Shown here piece by piece: positions 10,501-18,866 of a DNA stretch of 64,000 nucleotides. Each line of letters begins with the position of its first letter. Position 1 is the stretch's first letter. The stretch spans positions 5,952,001 through 6,016,000 of the forward strand of contig NZ_CP029191.1 in the NCBI RefSeq assembly GCF_008642335.1, in the 5' to 3' direction. The notes beneath the pieces were generated by a model. The model was not told the DNA's origin. It saw only the letters and a list, made by a program, of their open reading frames with translations, and did not search any database. The position numbers were made by a program, and so were the translations under genes. This DNA is from Streptomyces venezuelae (GTDB lineage Bacteria; Actinomycetota; Actinomycetes; Streptomycetales; Streptomycetaceae).

Positions 10501-10699
10501 CAACACCAAGGCCCGCCTGCTCCGCGACGGCAAGGTCATCGCGGAAGGCCTCAACATCGAGGGTCTGCGCCGCTTCAAGGACGACGTCACCGAGATCCGC
10601 GAAGGGTTCGAGGGCGGTATCAACCTCGGCAACTTCAACGACATCAAGATCGACGACGTCATCGCGACGTACGAGATGCGCGAGAAGCCGCGCGGCTGA
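7589..10699 (+). CDS. infB: Translation initiation factor IF-2
   Basis: A 1036-aa GTPase that brings fMet-tRNA to the 30S subunit and promotes subunit joining. The first 55 residues are an IF2_N module ([19 protein letters not shown]). Residues about 60-410 are a long Pro/Ala/Gly/Arg low-complexity linker with repeated GGRPGGGG and APRPGG units. A second IF2_N-like part follows around 440-500. The G domain has G1 GHVDHGKT (538-545), G3 DTPGHEAFT and G4 NKID; domains II to IV complete the protein. GTG at 7589 has AAAGGAG 4 nt upstream. The linker accounts for its size compared with about 890 aa in E. coli. Confidence 0.97.
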   Translation: MAKVRVYELAKEFGVESKVVMAKLQELGEFVRSASSTIEAPVVRKLTDALNQGGGNGKSAAKPAAPRKQAAPKPASPAAPATPSPAQAARPGPAAPKPPAPKPAAAEKPASPATPGPRPTPGPKPPAPKPAPASPAPTAPEFTAPPAAPAAPAAPQAPRPGARPGAPKPGGRPAPGQGQGQGQGRGDRGDRQGAPRPGGQGGAPRPGGARPSGPRPGNNPFTSGGSTGMARPQAPRPGGAPRPGGQGGQGGPGGAPRPQGQGGPGGAPRPQGQGGARPTPGGMPRPQGGAPRPGGGPAGNRPNPGMMPQRPAAGPRPGGGPGGGRGPGGGGRPGGGGGRPGGGGFAGRPGGGGGGFAGRPGGPGGGGAGRPGGGGGFGGRPGFGGRPGGPGARGGTQGAFGRPGGPARRGRKSKRQRRQEYEAMQAPSVGGVMLPRGNGQTVRLSRGASLTDFAEKINANPASLVGVMMNLGEMVTATQSVSDETLKLLAEEMNFVLEIVSPEEEDRELLESFSIEFGEDEGGEDMLVSRPPVVTVMGHVDHGKTRLLDAIRKTNVVAGEAGGITQHIGAYQVATEVNGEERAITFIDTPGHEAFTAMRARGAKSTDIAILVVAANDGVMPQTIEALNHAKAADVPIVVAVNKIDVEGADPTKVRGQLTEFGLVAEEYGGDTMFVDISARQGQNIEQLLEAVVLTADASLDLRANPEQDAQGIAIEAHLDKGRGAVATVLVQRGTLRVGDTMVAGDAYGRVRAMLDDKGENVEEATPSTPVLVLGLTNVPGAGDNFLVVDEDRTARQIAEKRAARERNAAFAKRTRRVSLEDLDQVLKAGLVQDLNIIIKGDASGSVEALESSLLQLDVGEEVDIRVLHRGVGAVTESDIDLAMGSDAIVIGFNVRAAGRAAQMAEREGVDVRYYSVIYQAIEEIEAALKGMLKPEYEEVELGTAEIREVFRSSKLGNIAGVLIRSGEVKRNTKARLLRDGKVIAEGLNIEGLRRFKDDVTEIREGFEGGINLGNFNDIKIDDVIATYEMREKPRG

Positions 10700-10734
10700 T
10701 CAGTTCACTGATCTGATCCGCTCGGTTCAGTGTC

Positions 10735-10772
10735 GGGGCCGGTCGACGGGGAAAATCCCGTCGATCGGCCCC
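10735..10772 (+). terminator. Strong hairpin after infB
   Basis: A 16-bp stem (GGGGCCGGTCGACGGG with a near-perfect complement, one G-U pair) and a GAAAAT loop begins 36 nt after the infB stop. There is no T-run. It may terminate or attenuate transcription before ylxP, or stabilise the infB 3' end. Confidence 0.6.
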
Positions 10773-10855
10773 GGCCGTTCCGTGTACGGTTCTTGTGTCC
10801 CTGCCAAGTGGTTGGCGGGGCCTCGACCCCGTACCGGCGGGACATCCGGACACAC

Positions 10856-11149
10856 ATGTATGTGGGGACTCTGTCCTTCGATCTGCTCCTCGGCGACGTA
10901 CATTCGCTGAAGGAGAAACGCTCCGTCGTCCGTCCGATCGTCGCCGAGCTCCAGCGCAAGTACGCGGTGAGCGCGGCGGAAGTGGGCGGTCAGAACCTGC
11001 ACCGCAGAGCCGAGATCGGCCTCGCGGTGGTGTCAGGCGACGCGGGCCACCTCCACGACGTACTGGACCGGTGCGAGCGGCTCGTCGCCGCCCGGCCCGA
11101 AGTGGAGCTGCTGTCGGTACGACGGCGGCTGCACGGCGACGATGATTGA
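10856..11149 (+). CDS. ylxP: DUF503 / YlxP family protein
   Basis: A 97-aa protein of the YlxP (DUF503) family, usually found between infB and rbfA. The start MYVGTLSFDLLLGDVHSLKEKRSVVRPI is typical, with the SLKEKRS motif at about residues 17-23. Function is not established; its constant position suggests a role in ribosome assembly or RNA metabolism. ATG at 10856 was chosen over the longer open frame because the family begins with MYVG. The rbfA start follows about 50 bp later. Confidence 0.9.
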   Translation: MYVGTLSFDLLLGDVHSLKEKRSVVRPIVAELQRKYAVSAAEVGGQNLHRRAEIGLAVVSGDAGHLHDVLDRCERLVAARPEVELLSVRRRLHGDDD

Positions 11150-11199
11150 ACACAGCAAGACAAGCCCAGGGAATGCCCGGGGATAAGGGAGACGGAGCA

Positions 11200-11661
11200 G
11201 TGGCCGACAACGCGCGGGCGAAAAGGCTGGCGGACCTCATCCGAGAGGTGGTTGCTCAGAAGCTGCAGCGCGGGATCAAGGACCCGCGGCTCGGCACGCA
11301 CGTGACGATCACGGACACCCGGGTGACCGGCGACCTGCGGGAGGCCACGGTCTTCTACACGGTCTACGGCGACGACGAGGACCGCGCGGCGGCCGCGGCG
11401 GGCCTGGAGAGCGCCAAGGGCGTCCTCCGGTCGGCGGTCGGACAGGCCGCGGGCGTGAAGTTCACGCCGACCCTGTCCTTCGTCGCGGACGCCCTGCCGG
11501 ACAACGCACGGGCCATCGAGGACCTCCTCGACAAGGCACGGATGTCCGACGCCAAGGTGCGCGAGGTCTCGGCAGGCGCCGAGTTCGCGGGCGGTGCGGA
11601 CCCGTACCGCAAGCCCGAGGACGAGTCCGACGAAGAGACGGACGGCGACGCCCGAGCATGA
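11200..11661 (+). CDS. rbfA: 30S ribosome-binding factor RbfA
   Basis: A 153-aa cold-shock and 30S maturation factor that binds the 16S rRNA helix 1 region. The KH-like core is clear: RLADLIREVVAQKLQRGIKDPRLG (about 8-31), VTITDTRVTGDLREATVFYTVYG and FTPTLSFVAD. The acidic C-terminal tail (EDESDEETDGDARA) is common in actinobacteria. GTG at 11200 is preferred over the open frame from 11146, as it gives the usual MADNARAKRLAD start. Its stop overlaps the truB start by 4 nt (ATGA), so the two are translationally coupled. Confidence 0.95.
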   Translation: MADNARAKRLADLIREVVAQKLQRGIKDPRLGTHVTITDTRVTGDLREATVFYTVYGDDEDRAAAAAGLESAKGVLRSAVGQAAGVKFTPTLSFVADALPDNARAIEDLLDKARMSDAKVREVSAGAEFAGGADPYRKPEDESDEETDGDARA

Positions 11662-12563
11662 GCAACAGCGGCACCACGCCGGACGGCCTTGTCATCGTCG
11701 ACAAGCCGTCCGGCTTCACTTCGCACGACGTGGTGGCCAAGATGCGCGGGATCGCCAAGACCCGCCGCGTCGGGCACGCGGGCACCCTCGACCCCATGGC
11801 GACCGGTGTCCTCGTGCTCGGTGTCGAACGCGCCACCAAGCTCCTCGGCCACCTCGCGCTGACCGAGAAGGAGTACCTGGGCACGATCCGGCTCGGCCAG
11901 AACACCCTGACCGACGACGCCGAGGGCGAGATCACCTCGTCGACGGACGCTTCGAAGGTCACCCGTGAGGCCGTGGACAAGGGCATCGCCAAGCTGTCCG
12001 GCGACATCATGCAGGTGCCGTCGAAGGTCAGCGCCATCAAGATCGACGGCAAACGGTCGTACGCCCGCGCCCGCAAGGGCGAGGACTTCGAGATCCCGGC
12101 CAGACCGGTCACCATCTCGGCCTTCACGGTGTACGACGTCCGCGACGCGGTCGCCGAGGACGGCACGCCCGTGCTCGACCTGGTCGTCTCGGTCGTCTGC
12201 TCCTCGGGTACGTACATCAGGGCCATCGCCCGCGACCTGGGCGCCGACCTCGGCGTCGGCGGTCACCTGACCGCGCTGCGCCGCACCCGCGTCGGCCCCT
12301 ACAAGCTGGACACGGCGAAGACCCTCGACCAGCTCCAGGAGGAGCTGACCGTGATGCCCGTGGCCGAGGCCGCGGGCCGCGCCTTCCCGCGCTGGGACGT
12401 GGACGAGAAGCGCGGACGGCTGCTGCTCAACGGCGTCCGGATCGACATGCCCGAGGAGTACGCGGGTGTGGGCGCCGTCGCCGTCTTCGACCCGGAGGGC
12501 CGCTTCCTGGTCCTCGCGGAGGAGTCGCGGGGCAAGGCCAAGAGCCTGGCCGTCTTCGCCTGA
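11658..12563 (+). CDS. truB: tRNA pseudouridine(55) synthase TruB
   Basis: A 301-aa enzyme converting U55 in the tRNA T-loop to pseudouridine. The catalytic motif HAGTLDPMATGVLVLG (about 36-51) contains the nucleophile Asp. Other family motifs are KEYLGTIRLGQNTLTDDAEGE and VVCSSGTYIRAIARDLG. The C-terminal part is the short actinobacterial TruB C-terminal domain in place of a full PUA. ATG at 11658 overlaps the rbfA stop. It is the last gene of the operon, followed by a hairpin at 12590-12621. Confidence 0.96.
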   Translation: MSNSGTTPDGLVIVDKPSGFTSHDVVAKMRGIAKTRRVGHAGTLDPMATGVLVLGVERATKLLGHLALTEKEYLGTIRLGQNTLTDDAEGEITSSTDASKVTREAVDKGIAKLSGDIMQVPSKVSAIKIDGKRSYARARKGEDFEIPARPVTISAFTVYDVRDAVAEDGTPVLDLVVSVVCSSGTYIRAIARDLGADLGVGGHLTALRRTRVGPYKLDTAKTLDQLQEELTVMPVAEAAGRAFPRWDVDEKRGRLLLNGVRIDMPEEYAGVGAVAVFDPEGRFLVLAEESRGKAKSLAVFA

Positions 12564-12589
12564 CGGCCTGCTCCGGATGGTGGAACGTA

Positions 12590-12621
12590 GTGGAGCGGCG
12601 GACCTCGGTCCGCCGCTCCAC
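12590..12621 (+). terminator. Terminator hairpin after truB
   Basis: A perfect inverted repeat GTGGAGCGGCGGACC / GGTCCGCCGCTCCAC with a very short loop, 26 nt after the truB stop. It is followed by a C-rich run rather than T residues. Confidence 0.75.
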
Positions 12622-12791
12622 GATTCCCCCCTCTAGAGGTCTGTCCACCGACACGCCTCCATTCACCCCATCGGGCAGGCGCTCGGAGTGAACCGGGGGG
12701 TCGGAAGGGGGCGCGTTCGCGCCGTCACCTGTCCTGCCGATCATCCCCGACCTACGGTCGAAGGAACGGGGCACGTCGGGGAGGTTCGAGC

Positions 12792-15700
12792 ATGGCGGGA
12801 CGCGGCCGGGACGGCTTCTCGGTTCCCGGCTTCTCGGTTCCGGCGCCGGAGGCGTCTCTGGTGCGGGTCTGTGATCTCGCGGGACGGCCGCGCGGCACGG
12901 GGTTCGCCGCCGACGAGCACGGCACGGTCGTCACCAGCCACGAGGCGGTCGACGGCCTCGCCCGGATCGTCCTGCACGCCGCGGACGGCCGCACCTGCGT
13001 GGTGCCCGCCGAAGCGGTGGCGGAGCTGCCCGGCACCGACCTCGCCCTCGTCCGCACCGAAGGACTCGGACTGCGGCCTCTCCCCGTCTCCGCCCGGGCA
13101 TCCGTGGCGACCGGCACGTACGTACGCATCGCCGCGGGCGGCTGGCGCGAGGCGCGGGTCCTCGGCACCTCGCCGGTCACGTACACGGCGACGGACCGCT
13201 TCCACGCGGTCGGCGCCGCCCTGGAACTCGCGATCGGCACGGACGGCGCCGACGCGCTGCGGCTCGGCGGGGGCGCCGCGGGCGGGCCGGTCGTGGACGC
13301 GGCGACAGGCGCGGTGCTCGCCGTCCTCGGAACGGCCCTGCGGCCCCGCCATGGCTCCGGACCTTCTTTCGAGGACGCCCACCGCCCGGCGGGCTTCGCC
13401 GTCCCGCTCCTTGAGGCGGCCGCCACCGACCCGGGCGGACCGCTCGCCGAGCTCGTCGCGCGCAACGCGGCGACCGTTCCCGCGTACGGCGAGGACCTCA
13501 ACCTCGCGGGCGCACTGCACCTCACCGCGACCTCGACGGGCTCCGACGGCCCGCCCGTCCCGCTCCGCGAACCGGTCGAACGCCCCTCCTTGGCGCGGGA
13601 GTTCACCACCTTCATGACCGGCACCGCCCGCGTGCTCGGCCTCGTCGGCGACCCCGGCACGGGACGCACGACGGAACTGGCCGCGCTCGCCGCACGACGC
13701 GCCCAGGGCACCGAGCCCGCCCCCACGCTGTGGCTGCGCGGCGCGGACCTGCGGGGCACGGACGCGTCCGTCGCCGACGCGGTGGAGCGCGCGCTCGACC
13801 GCGCGGGACGCATCCTCACGGCGTCGGCGGGGGACGAGCGGACCCTCGGCGACGTGGGGGCCGACCGGCTGGCCCGGCTCGTACGGGACGCCGGACGACC
13901 ACTCCTCCTCCTGCTCGACGGCCCCGAGGAGATGCCGGCCGTGCTCGCCCACCGCCTCGCGCAGTGGAGCGCCGGCACGGCGCGCTGGCTGCGGGACACG
14001 GACACACGGCTCGTCATCGCCTGCCGCGTGGAGTACTGGGAACAGGCCGGGGCCCACTTCGACGCGGCGTCGCTGCACGCGGCGGCGGGCGGCGCGGAGC
14101 TCCCCGGCTGCGTACGCCTCGGGGACCTGCCGGAACCCCAGGCGAGCGAGGCCCGCGCGCTCCACGGCATCCCCGACGACGCGCTGGCCCCCGCCGACGC
14201 CCGGCACCCACTGGCCCTGCGCCTGCTCGGCGAAGTGCGGGGCGCGACGCCGACCGCCCCGCCGCCGGGCACTCCGACCCGTGAGGAAGTCTTCAGCGCC
14301 TACCTGCACCTGCTCTGCCTGCGGGTCGCGGTGCGGCTCGCGGCGGCGAACGGGCTGCGCGGGAGCGCGGTGCGGCGCCTGGCGGCGCGGGTGGCCGGCC
14401 AGGTCCACGAAGCGGCACGGCGCTGCCTCGGCCCCGGCCACGGGGAACTGGACAGGGCCTCCTTCGAAGAAACCTTCCCGTGGGGGGCACGCCTGCACGG
14501 CTGCACGGGCTGGGCGTCAGCGGTACTCACGGAGGGCCTCCTCGTGCCGGCGGGCCCGGGCTACCGCTTCGCACACGAGGAGCTGGCGGACTGGCTCCAG
14601 GGCACGCATCTGGACGTGGACGGGGCTCTGGAGGCGCTGGTGCATCGCCACAGGGGTCGGGGGCGGGGTGGCCCCGTGGTTCCGGAGCAGCGTCGGCGCA
14701 AGCCGGGCAGCACCTCCGCCCCGGCCCCCGCTCGCCCCCTGCCCGTGCCGCGGCACCGCATCGGGCCCGTGATCCAGGCGCTGCTGCTGCTCGGGCGGCA
14801 GCGGGGGGCCGCGGAGCTGGCGTCGCGACTGGGGGAGCTCACCGACGCGCTGGTGGAGTTCGGCCGAGAGGGAGAGGGAGGGGCAGAGGCAGAGGGGCCG
14901 GGTGGCGGAGGGACGGGGGACTCGGGGGATTCGGGGGACGCCGTGTGGTGGGCCGGGCATCTTCTCGGCGAGGTGCTGCTGCGCGTGCCCGACGCGACGC
15001 CCTATCTCGCGGTGCTCGAACCCCTCGCCGTGCGCGGGGAGTTCGGGACGGCGTTCTGGCTGCGGCTGCCGCTCGCCGAGGCCGACCGGTTCTCGCTGCT
15101 GCGCCGGCTCGTCGTGCACGACGGCCCCCCGGGGTCCCCGGACCGCCGCCTGGACGCCGTCGCCGCACTGCTCCGCGCCGACCCCGCGAACGTACAGCCG
15201 CTCCTCGCGCGGTGGTTCGCCGACGAACGCCCGCTGGACGCGGCGCCCGACGCCACCGTCGCCTCCGCCGCGCAGGCGCTGCTCCACACCCACCGGCACC
15301 GTGCCATCGACGACCTCACCGAGGCCCTCGTCGACTGCGCGCACGCCCGCGCCGACGAACTGCTCGCCGCGCTCGCGGAGGAGGAGCCCGCGGCCTTGTG
15401 CCGGGCCGTCGACCGCTGGGCCCGCGACGAACGCCCCGCCCGGCGCGTGGCGGCCGCCGCCTACGCCCTGCGCGCCGCCCCGCACGCCACCACCCCCGCC
15501 GAACACGCCCTCCTGCGGTGCGCCGCCCTCGCGCTGCTCGCCCACCCGGCCGACGACGCCCTCCACGGCGCCGCCCTCGCCCTCCTCGTACGCGACCCGC
15601 AGACCCGCGCCACGCACCTGCCGGACGCCCTGCGGCGCTTCAGCGCCGGGGACCCGCGGCTGCCCGCGAGCGCCCTCGCCGCCGCCCTCACGACCCACCC

Positions 15701-16358
15701 CGACCCCGTCCTCGACGCCTTCCGCACCCGGCTGCACGCCTCGGACCCGGCCGCCGACGCCATCCTGTGCTGCCTCGCCGACGTGACCACGCCGACGCTC
15801 GCCCGCCGCGTCGCCACCCTCGTCCACGACCTCCTGGAGGCCCGCCCCGAAGCGGCCGCGCCCGCCGTCGCGTACATCGACCGCCGCCTCGAACACGGCC
15901 CCGACGTGCGCCCCGTCCTCTTCCCCCTGGTCGCGGGGCTCCTGCACAGCAGGCACGTACAGGTCCGTGCGGCCCTCGCGCCCGTGCTCGCCGCGCCCGG
16001 CACCGACGCGTCACGTGCCCTGCGCGGCGAACTGCTCGACGTCCTGCTCAGCCAGGAGCGGGACGCCGCCGTCCTGGAGAGCGTCCTGCGGGCGGTGGTG
16101 CTCGGCGCGGCGGAGTGCGGCGGGGACCGAACGCGCGAGCGCGTCCACCGCACCGCGCTGCTGCTCGTCCGCACGCCGGAGGGCGCGTCCCGGTGCGACC
16201 GGTGCCTCGTCGAACTGGCCCGCGGCGGCCGTCCGGGCTTCGCCGCGCTGCTCATCGGCTGGCTGACCGACGCCCCGCAGGACTGGGCCGCACTCGTCGG
16301 CCCGAGCGCCCTGCGGGTGCTGGAGAACCTGGCGGGCGGTGTCAGCGTCCCCGCATAG
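12792..16358 (+). CDS. Trypsin-fold domain fused to P-loop NTPase and helical repeats, altered active sites
   Basis: An 1188-aa multidomain protein of unknown role. Residues about 15-215 look like a trypsin-type serine protease fold: VVTSHEAV (His50), GTDLALVR (Asp83) and GGGAAGGPVVDA, where the nucleophile of G-D-S-G-G-P is Ala163, so the triad is incomplete. Residues about 265-540 form a P-loop domain: Walker A GDPGTGRT (286-293) has Arg292 in place of the usual Lys, and Walker B is LLLLLDGPEE (Asp376). From about 560 to the end there are Ala/Leu/Arg-rich helical repeats of HEAT/TPR type. The order resembles STAND-like conflict or signalling proteins with N-terminal trypsin domains (family knowledge; inference here). 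It stands alone between truB and ribF. A near-identical position in other Streptomyces genomes is expected. Confidence 0.7.
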   Translation: MAGRGRDGFSVPGFSVPAPEASLVRVCDLAGRPRGTGFAADEHGTVVTSHEAVDGLARIVLHAADGRTCVVPAEAVAELPGTDLALVRTEGLGLRPLPVSARASVATGTYVRIAAGGWREARVLGTSPVTYTATDRFHAVGAALELAIGTDGADALRLGGGAAGGPVVDAATGAVLAVLGTALRPRHGSGPSFEDAHRPAGFAVPLLEAAATDPGGPLAELVARNAATVPAYGEDLNLAGALHLTATSTGSDGPPVPLREPVERPSLAREFTTFMTGTARVLGLVGDPGTGRTTELAALAARRAQGTEPAPTLWLRGADLRGTDASVADAVERALDRAGRILTASAGDERTLGDVGADRLARLVRDAGRPLLLLLDGPEEMPAVLAHRLAQWSAGTARWLRDTDTRLVIACRVEYWEQAGAHFDAASLHAAAGGAELPGCVRLGDLPEPQASEARALHGIPDDALAPADARHPLALRLLGEVRGATPTAPPPGTPTREEVFSAYLHLLCLRVAVRLAAANGLRGSAVRRLAARVAGQVHEAARRCLGPGHGELDRASFEETFPWGARLHGCTGWASAVLTEGLLVPAGPGYRFAHEELADWLQGTHLDVDGALEALVHRHRGRGRGGPVVPEQRRRKPGSTSAPAPARPLPVPRHRIGPVIQALLLLGRQRGAAELASRLGELTDALVEFGREGEGGAEAEGPGGGGTGDSGDSGDAVWWAGHLLGEVLLRVPDATPYLAVLEPLAVRGEFGTAFWLRLPLAEADRFSLLRRLVVHDGPPGSPDRRLDAVAALLRADPANVQPLLARWFADERPLDAAPDATVASAAQALLHTHRHRAIDDLTEALVDCAHARADELLAALAEEEPAALCRAVDRWARDERPARRVAAAAYALRAAPHATTPAEHALLRCAALALLAHPADDALHGAALALLVRDPQTRATHLPDALRRFSAGDPRLPASALAAALTTHPDPVLDAFRTRLHASDPAADAILCCLADVTTPTLARRVATLVHDLLEARPEAAAPAVAYIDRRLEHGPDVRPVLFPLVAGLLHSRHVQVRAALAPVLAAPGTDASRALRGELLDVLLSQERDAAVLESVLRAVVLGAAECGGDRTRERVHRTALLLVRTPEGASRCDRCLVELARGGRPGFAALLIGWLTDAPQDWAALVGPSALRVLENLAGGVSVPA

Positions 16359-16512
16359 GAACGACGCACGGGAATGATGCGCGGGAGTGACCCCCGCCAC
16401 TCCCTCCGGTGCGAGCCGCGAGGTGTCGGCATGGCACTCTTAGTCCTGCGCAATCGGCAATGGGAACGTACAGATGTACGTGACGTATACGGGTTCGGCG
16501 AGGAGCAAAGAA

Positions 16513-17466
16513 GTGCAGCGCTGGCGTGGCTTGGAGGACATCCCCCAGGACTGGGGGCGCAGCGTCGTCACCATTGGTTCCTACGACGGCGTGCACCGCG
16601 GGCACCAGCTCATCATCGGCCGCGCGGTGGAGCGCGCCCGTGAGCTCGGCGTGCCCGCCGTCGTCGTCACCTTCGACCCGCACCCCAGCGAGGTCGTGCG
16701 CCCCGGCAGCCATCCGCCGCTGCTCGCCCCGCACCACCGGCGCGCCGAGCTGATGGCCGAGCTGGGTGTGGACGCGCTCCTCATCCTCCCCTTCACCACC
16801 GAGTTCTCGAAGCTGTCGCCCGCGGACTTCGTGGTCAAGGTCCTCGTCGACAAGCTGCACGCGCGCGTGGTCGTCGAGGGCCCCAACTTCCGCTTCGGCC
16901 ACAAGGCGGCGGGCAACGTCGACTTCCTCGCGGAGCTCGGTGGCACGTACGACTACGAAGTGGACGTCGTCGACCTCTACGTGAGCGGCGAGGCGGGCGG
17001 CGGCGAGCCGTTCTCCTCGACGCTGACCCGGCGTCTCATCGCCGAGGGCGATGTCACCGGAGCGGCGGAGAGCCTGGGCCGGCCGCACCGCGTCGAGGGC
17101 GTCGTGGTCCGCGGCGCCCAGCGCGGACGGGAACTGGGCTTCCCCACGGCGAACGTGGAGACCCTCCCGCACACGGCGGTCCCCGCGGACGGCGTCTACG
17201 CCGGCTGGCTCCATGCCCAGGGCGAGGCGATGCCGGCGGCGATCTCCGTCGGCACGAATCCGCAGTTCGACGGGACGGAGCGGACGGTCGAGGCGTACGC
17301 GATCGACCGCGTCGGGCTCGACCTGTACGGGTTGCACGTGGCCGTGGACTTCCTGGCCTTCGTCCGCGGCCAGGCGAAGTTCGACACGATCGACTCGCTG
17401 CTGGTGGCCATGGCGGATGACGTGAAGCGGTGCGGGGAGCTTGTGGCGGCGGCGGGCCGATCGTAG
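16513..17466 (+). CDS. ribF: Bifunctional riboflavin kinase / FAD synthetase
   Basis: A 317-aa enzyme making FMN from riboflavin and FAD from FMN. The N-terminal adenylyltransferase domain has GSYDGVHRGHQ (nucleotide-binding GxxDGxHxGH) at about residues 21-31 and VVTFDPHP after it. The C-terminal riboflavin kinase domain carries GRELGFPTANVE (about 207-218). The frame is open from ATG 16474, but GTG 16513 is preferred because AGGAG lies 7 nt upstream and the family start MQRWRGLEDIP fits. No RFN (FMN riboswitch) was seen upstream. It ends convergently with the peptide transporter operon, with three hairpin repeats between. Confidence 0.93.
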   Translation: MQRWRGLEDIPQDWGRSVVTIGSYDGVHRGHQLIIGRAVERARELGVPAVVVTFDPHPSEVVRPGSHPPLLAPHHRRAELMAELGVDALLILPFTTEFSKLSPADFVVKVLVDKLHARVVVEGPNFRFGHKAAGNVDFLAELGGTYDYEVDVVDLYVSGEAGGGEPFSSTLTRRLIAEGDVTGAAESLGRPHRVEGVVVRGAQRGRELGFPTANVETLPHTAVPADGVYAGWLHAQGEAMPAAISVGTNPQFDGTERTVEAYAIDRVGLDLYGLHVAVDFLAFVRGQAKFDTIDSLLVAMADDVKRCGELVAAAGRS

Positions 17467-17514
17467 TGCCTCGGCCGGCGTGACCGGCCCTGCCTGCGGC
17501 TGGGCGGCGGGCGC

Positions 17515-17535
17515 TCGCGCAGTTCCCCGCGCCCC
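17515..17535 (-). repeat. Copy 2 of dispersed 21-bp GC-rich repeat (inverted orientation)
   Basis: Reverse complement of the repeat at 3226-3246, all 21 bases identical. It lies 48 bp after the ribF stop. Confidence 0.8.
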
Positions 17536-17596
17536 TTGAACGCACTCGCCGTGGGGTGCCGGGGTCTTTACGCGGCTGCGGGCCGGTGGGGGCTGG

Positions 17597-17617
17597 TCGC
17601 GCAGTTCCCCGCGCCCC
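17597..17617 (-). repeat. Copy 3 of dispersed 21-bp GC-rich repeat (inverted orientation)
   Basis: Same 21 bases as copy 2, 82 bp further on. It can pair with copy 4 at 17719-17739 to form a long stem. The DNA between also holds GC-rich inverted segments (GCGCCCGTTGGGCGC at about 17623-17637). Confidence 0.8.
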
Positions 17618-17718
17618 TGAAAGCGCCCGTTGGGCGCTCCCATGTCGTGGGAGCCTTGTCGCTCGTCCGGTCGTCGCAGGGTCGCGCCCCTGGGAAGCGC
17701 CCGTAGGGTGCTTCTTCA

Positions 17719-17739
17719 GGGGCGCGGGGAACTGCGCGA
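17719..17739 (+). repeat. Copy 4 of dispersed 21-bp GC-rich repeat
   Basis: Forward copy, opposite in direction to copies 2 and 3. It lies 56 bp beyond the stop of the minus-strand ATPase gene. Together the copies fill the 329-bp gap between convergent transcription units and could act as a bidirectional terminator or as REP-like elements. Confidence 0.8.
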
Positions 17740-17795
17740 GCAACCACGATGTACGCGCACTCGACCACGGGCCCGGGGTTCCACGGCGATGGTGC

Positions 17796-18866
17796 TCAAG
17801 AGCGCGCCGCCGCCCAATGGCACGCGACCTGCGTCTCGCCCGCGCCGGAGAGCACCGGCAGATCCTCCCCGCGGCAGCGGTCCGCGACCCCCGTCCGGGC
17901 CGCCTCGCCGGAGGCGAGTACCTGGCAGCGGGCGTGGAAGCGGCAGCCGCCGGGGATGCGGGAGGGGTCCGGGGGCTCGCCCGTGAGGACCACCGGGTCA
18001 CCGTCCGCTTCGGGCAGGACGGACAACAGGGCCTGGGTGTAGGGGTGTTGCGGCGACGTGAGGACCTCTTCCACCGTTCCCGTCTCCACGATCCGGCCCA
18101 GGTACATCACCGCCACCCGGTCCGCGATGTTCCAGGCGAGGCCGAGGTCGTGGGTCACCACCAGCGCGGACAGGTTCAGTTCGTCGCGGAGTCGTAGCAG
18201 GAGTGCCAGGATCTCGCCCCGTACGGACGCGTCCAGCGACGCCACCGGCTCGTCGGCGACGATGAGTTCGGGTTCGAGGACCAGCGCGCCCGCGATGACC
18301 ACACGCTGGCGCTGGCCGCCCGAGAGTTCGTGCGGGTAGCGCAGGAAGAAGCGTTCGGGCGGGCGCAGGCCGGCCCGGGAGAGGGCTTCGGCGACCGCTG
18401 CCCGCTCGTCGCCCCGGTAGCCGTGGATGCGCAGCCCCTCCGCCACGGCGTCGTACACCGTGTGCCGCGGATTGAGCGACCCGCTCGGGTCCTGGAGGAC
18501 CAGCTGGACCCGCTTGCGGTACGCCTTCAGGGCGCGGCCGGAGTAGTTCAGGGGCTCGCCGCCGAACGTGACCTTGCCGGACGTCGGGGGGACGAGGCCC
18601 AGCAGCGAGCGGGCCAGCGTCGTCTTGCCGCAGCCCGACTCGCCCACGAGGGCGACGATCTCGCCGCCCTTGATGTCGAGGTCGACGCCGTCCACGGCGC
18701 GCGCGGTGGGCCCGCCGCGGCGGCCGGGGAAGGCGATGTGCAGGCCGGCGGCGGTCAGCAGCGGCCCCTCGGGCGCCGCGACAGTGGTCTTCTCGGGTTC
18801 CGCGACAGTGGTCTTCGGCTCCTGCGTGGTCATGCGCGCGTCCTCTTCACGGGGGCTCTCGGTCAC
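17796..18866 (-). CDS. Oligopeptide ABC transporter ATP-binding protein (OppF/DppF type)
   Basis: A 356-aa cytoplasmic ATPase that powers peptide import. After a 35-residue Thr/Glu/Pro-rich lead it shows Walker [10 protein letters not shown], signature LSGGQRQRV, Walker [13 protein letters not shown] and the switch His region [28 protein letters not shown]. The C-terminus has the oligopeptide-type extension with paired cysteines ([11 protein letters not shown]). It is the last gene of a five-gene minus-strand operon; its GTG start overlaps the stop of the previous ATPase gene by 4 nt. Peptide, dipeptide or nickel-type substrate cannot be told apart by sequence alone, though the binding protein suggests peptides. 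Confidence 0.92.
   Translation of the reverse strand: MTESPREEDARMTTQEPKTTVAEPEKTTVAAPEGPLLTAAGLHIAFPGRRGGPTARAVDGVDLDIKGGEIVALVGESGCGKTTLARSLLGLVPPTSGKVTFGGEPLNYSGRALKAYRKRVQLVLQDPSGSLNPRHTVYDAVAEGLRIHGYRGDERAAVAEALSRAGLRPPERFFLRYPHELSGGQRQRVVIAGALVLEPELIVADEPVASLDASVRGEILALLLRLRDELNLSALVVTHDLGLAWNIADRVAVMYLGRIVETGTVEEVLTSPQHPYTQALLSVLPEADGDPVVLTGEPPDPSRIPGGCRFHARCQVLASGEAARTGVADRCRGEDLPVLSGAGETQVACHWAAARS

Noticed and set aside
12792..16358. Active anti-phage defence island
   Set aside because: Single gene in a conserved core region with no partner effector, toxin or mobile element; only the domain layout hints at conflict systems.
16359..16512. FMN riboswitch before ribF
   Set aside because: The spacer is short and has none of the RFN element conserved blocks.
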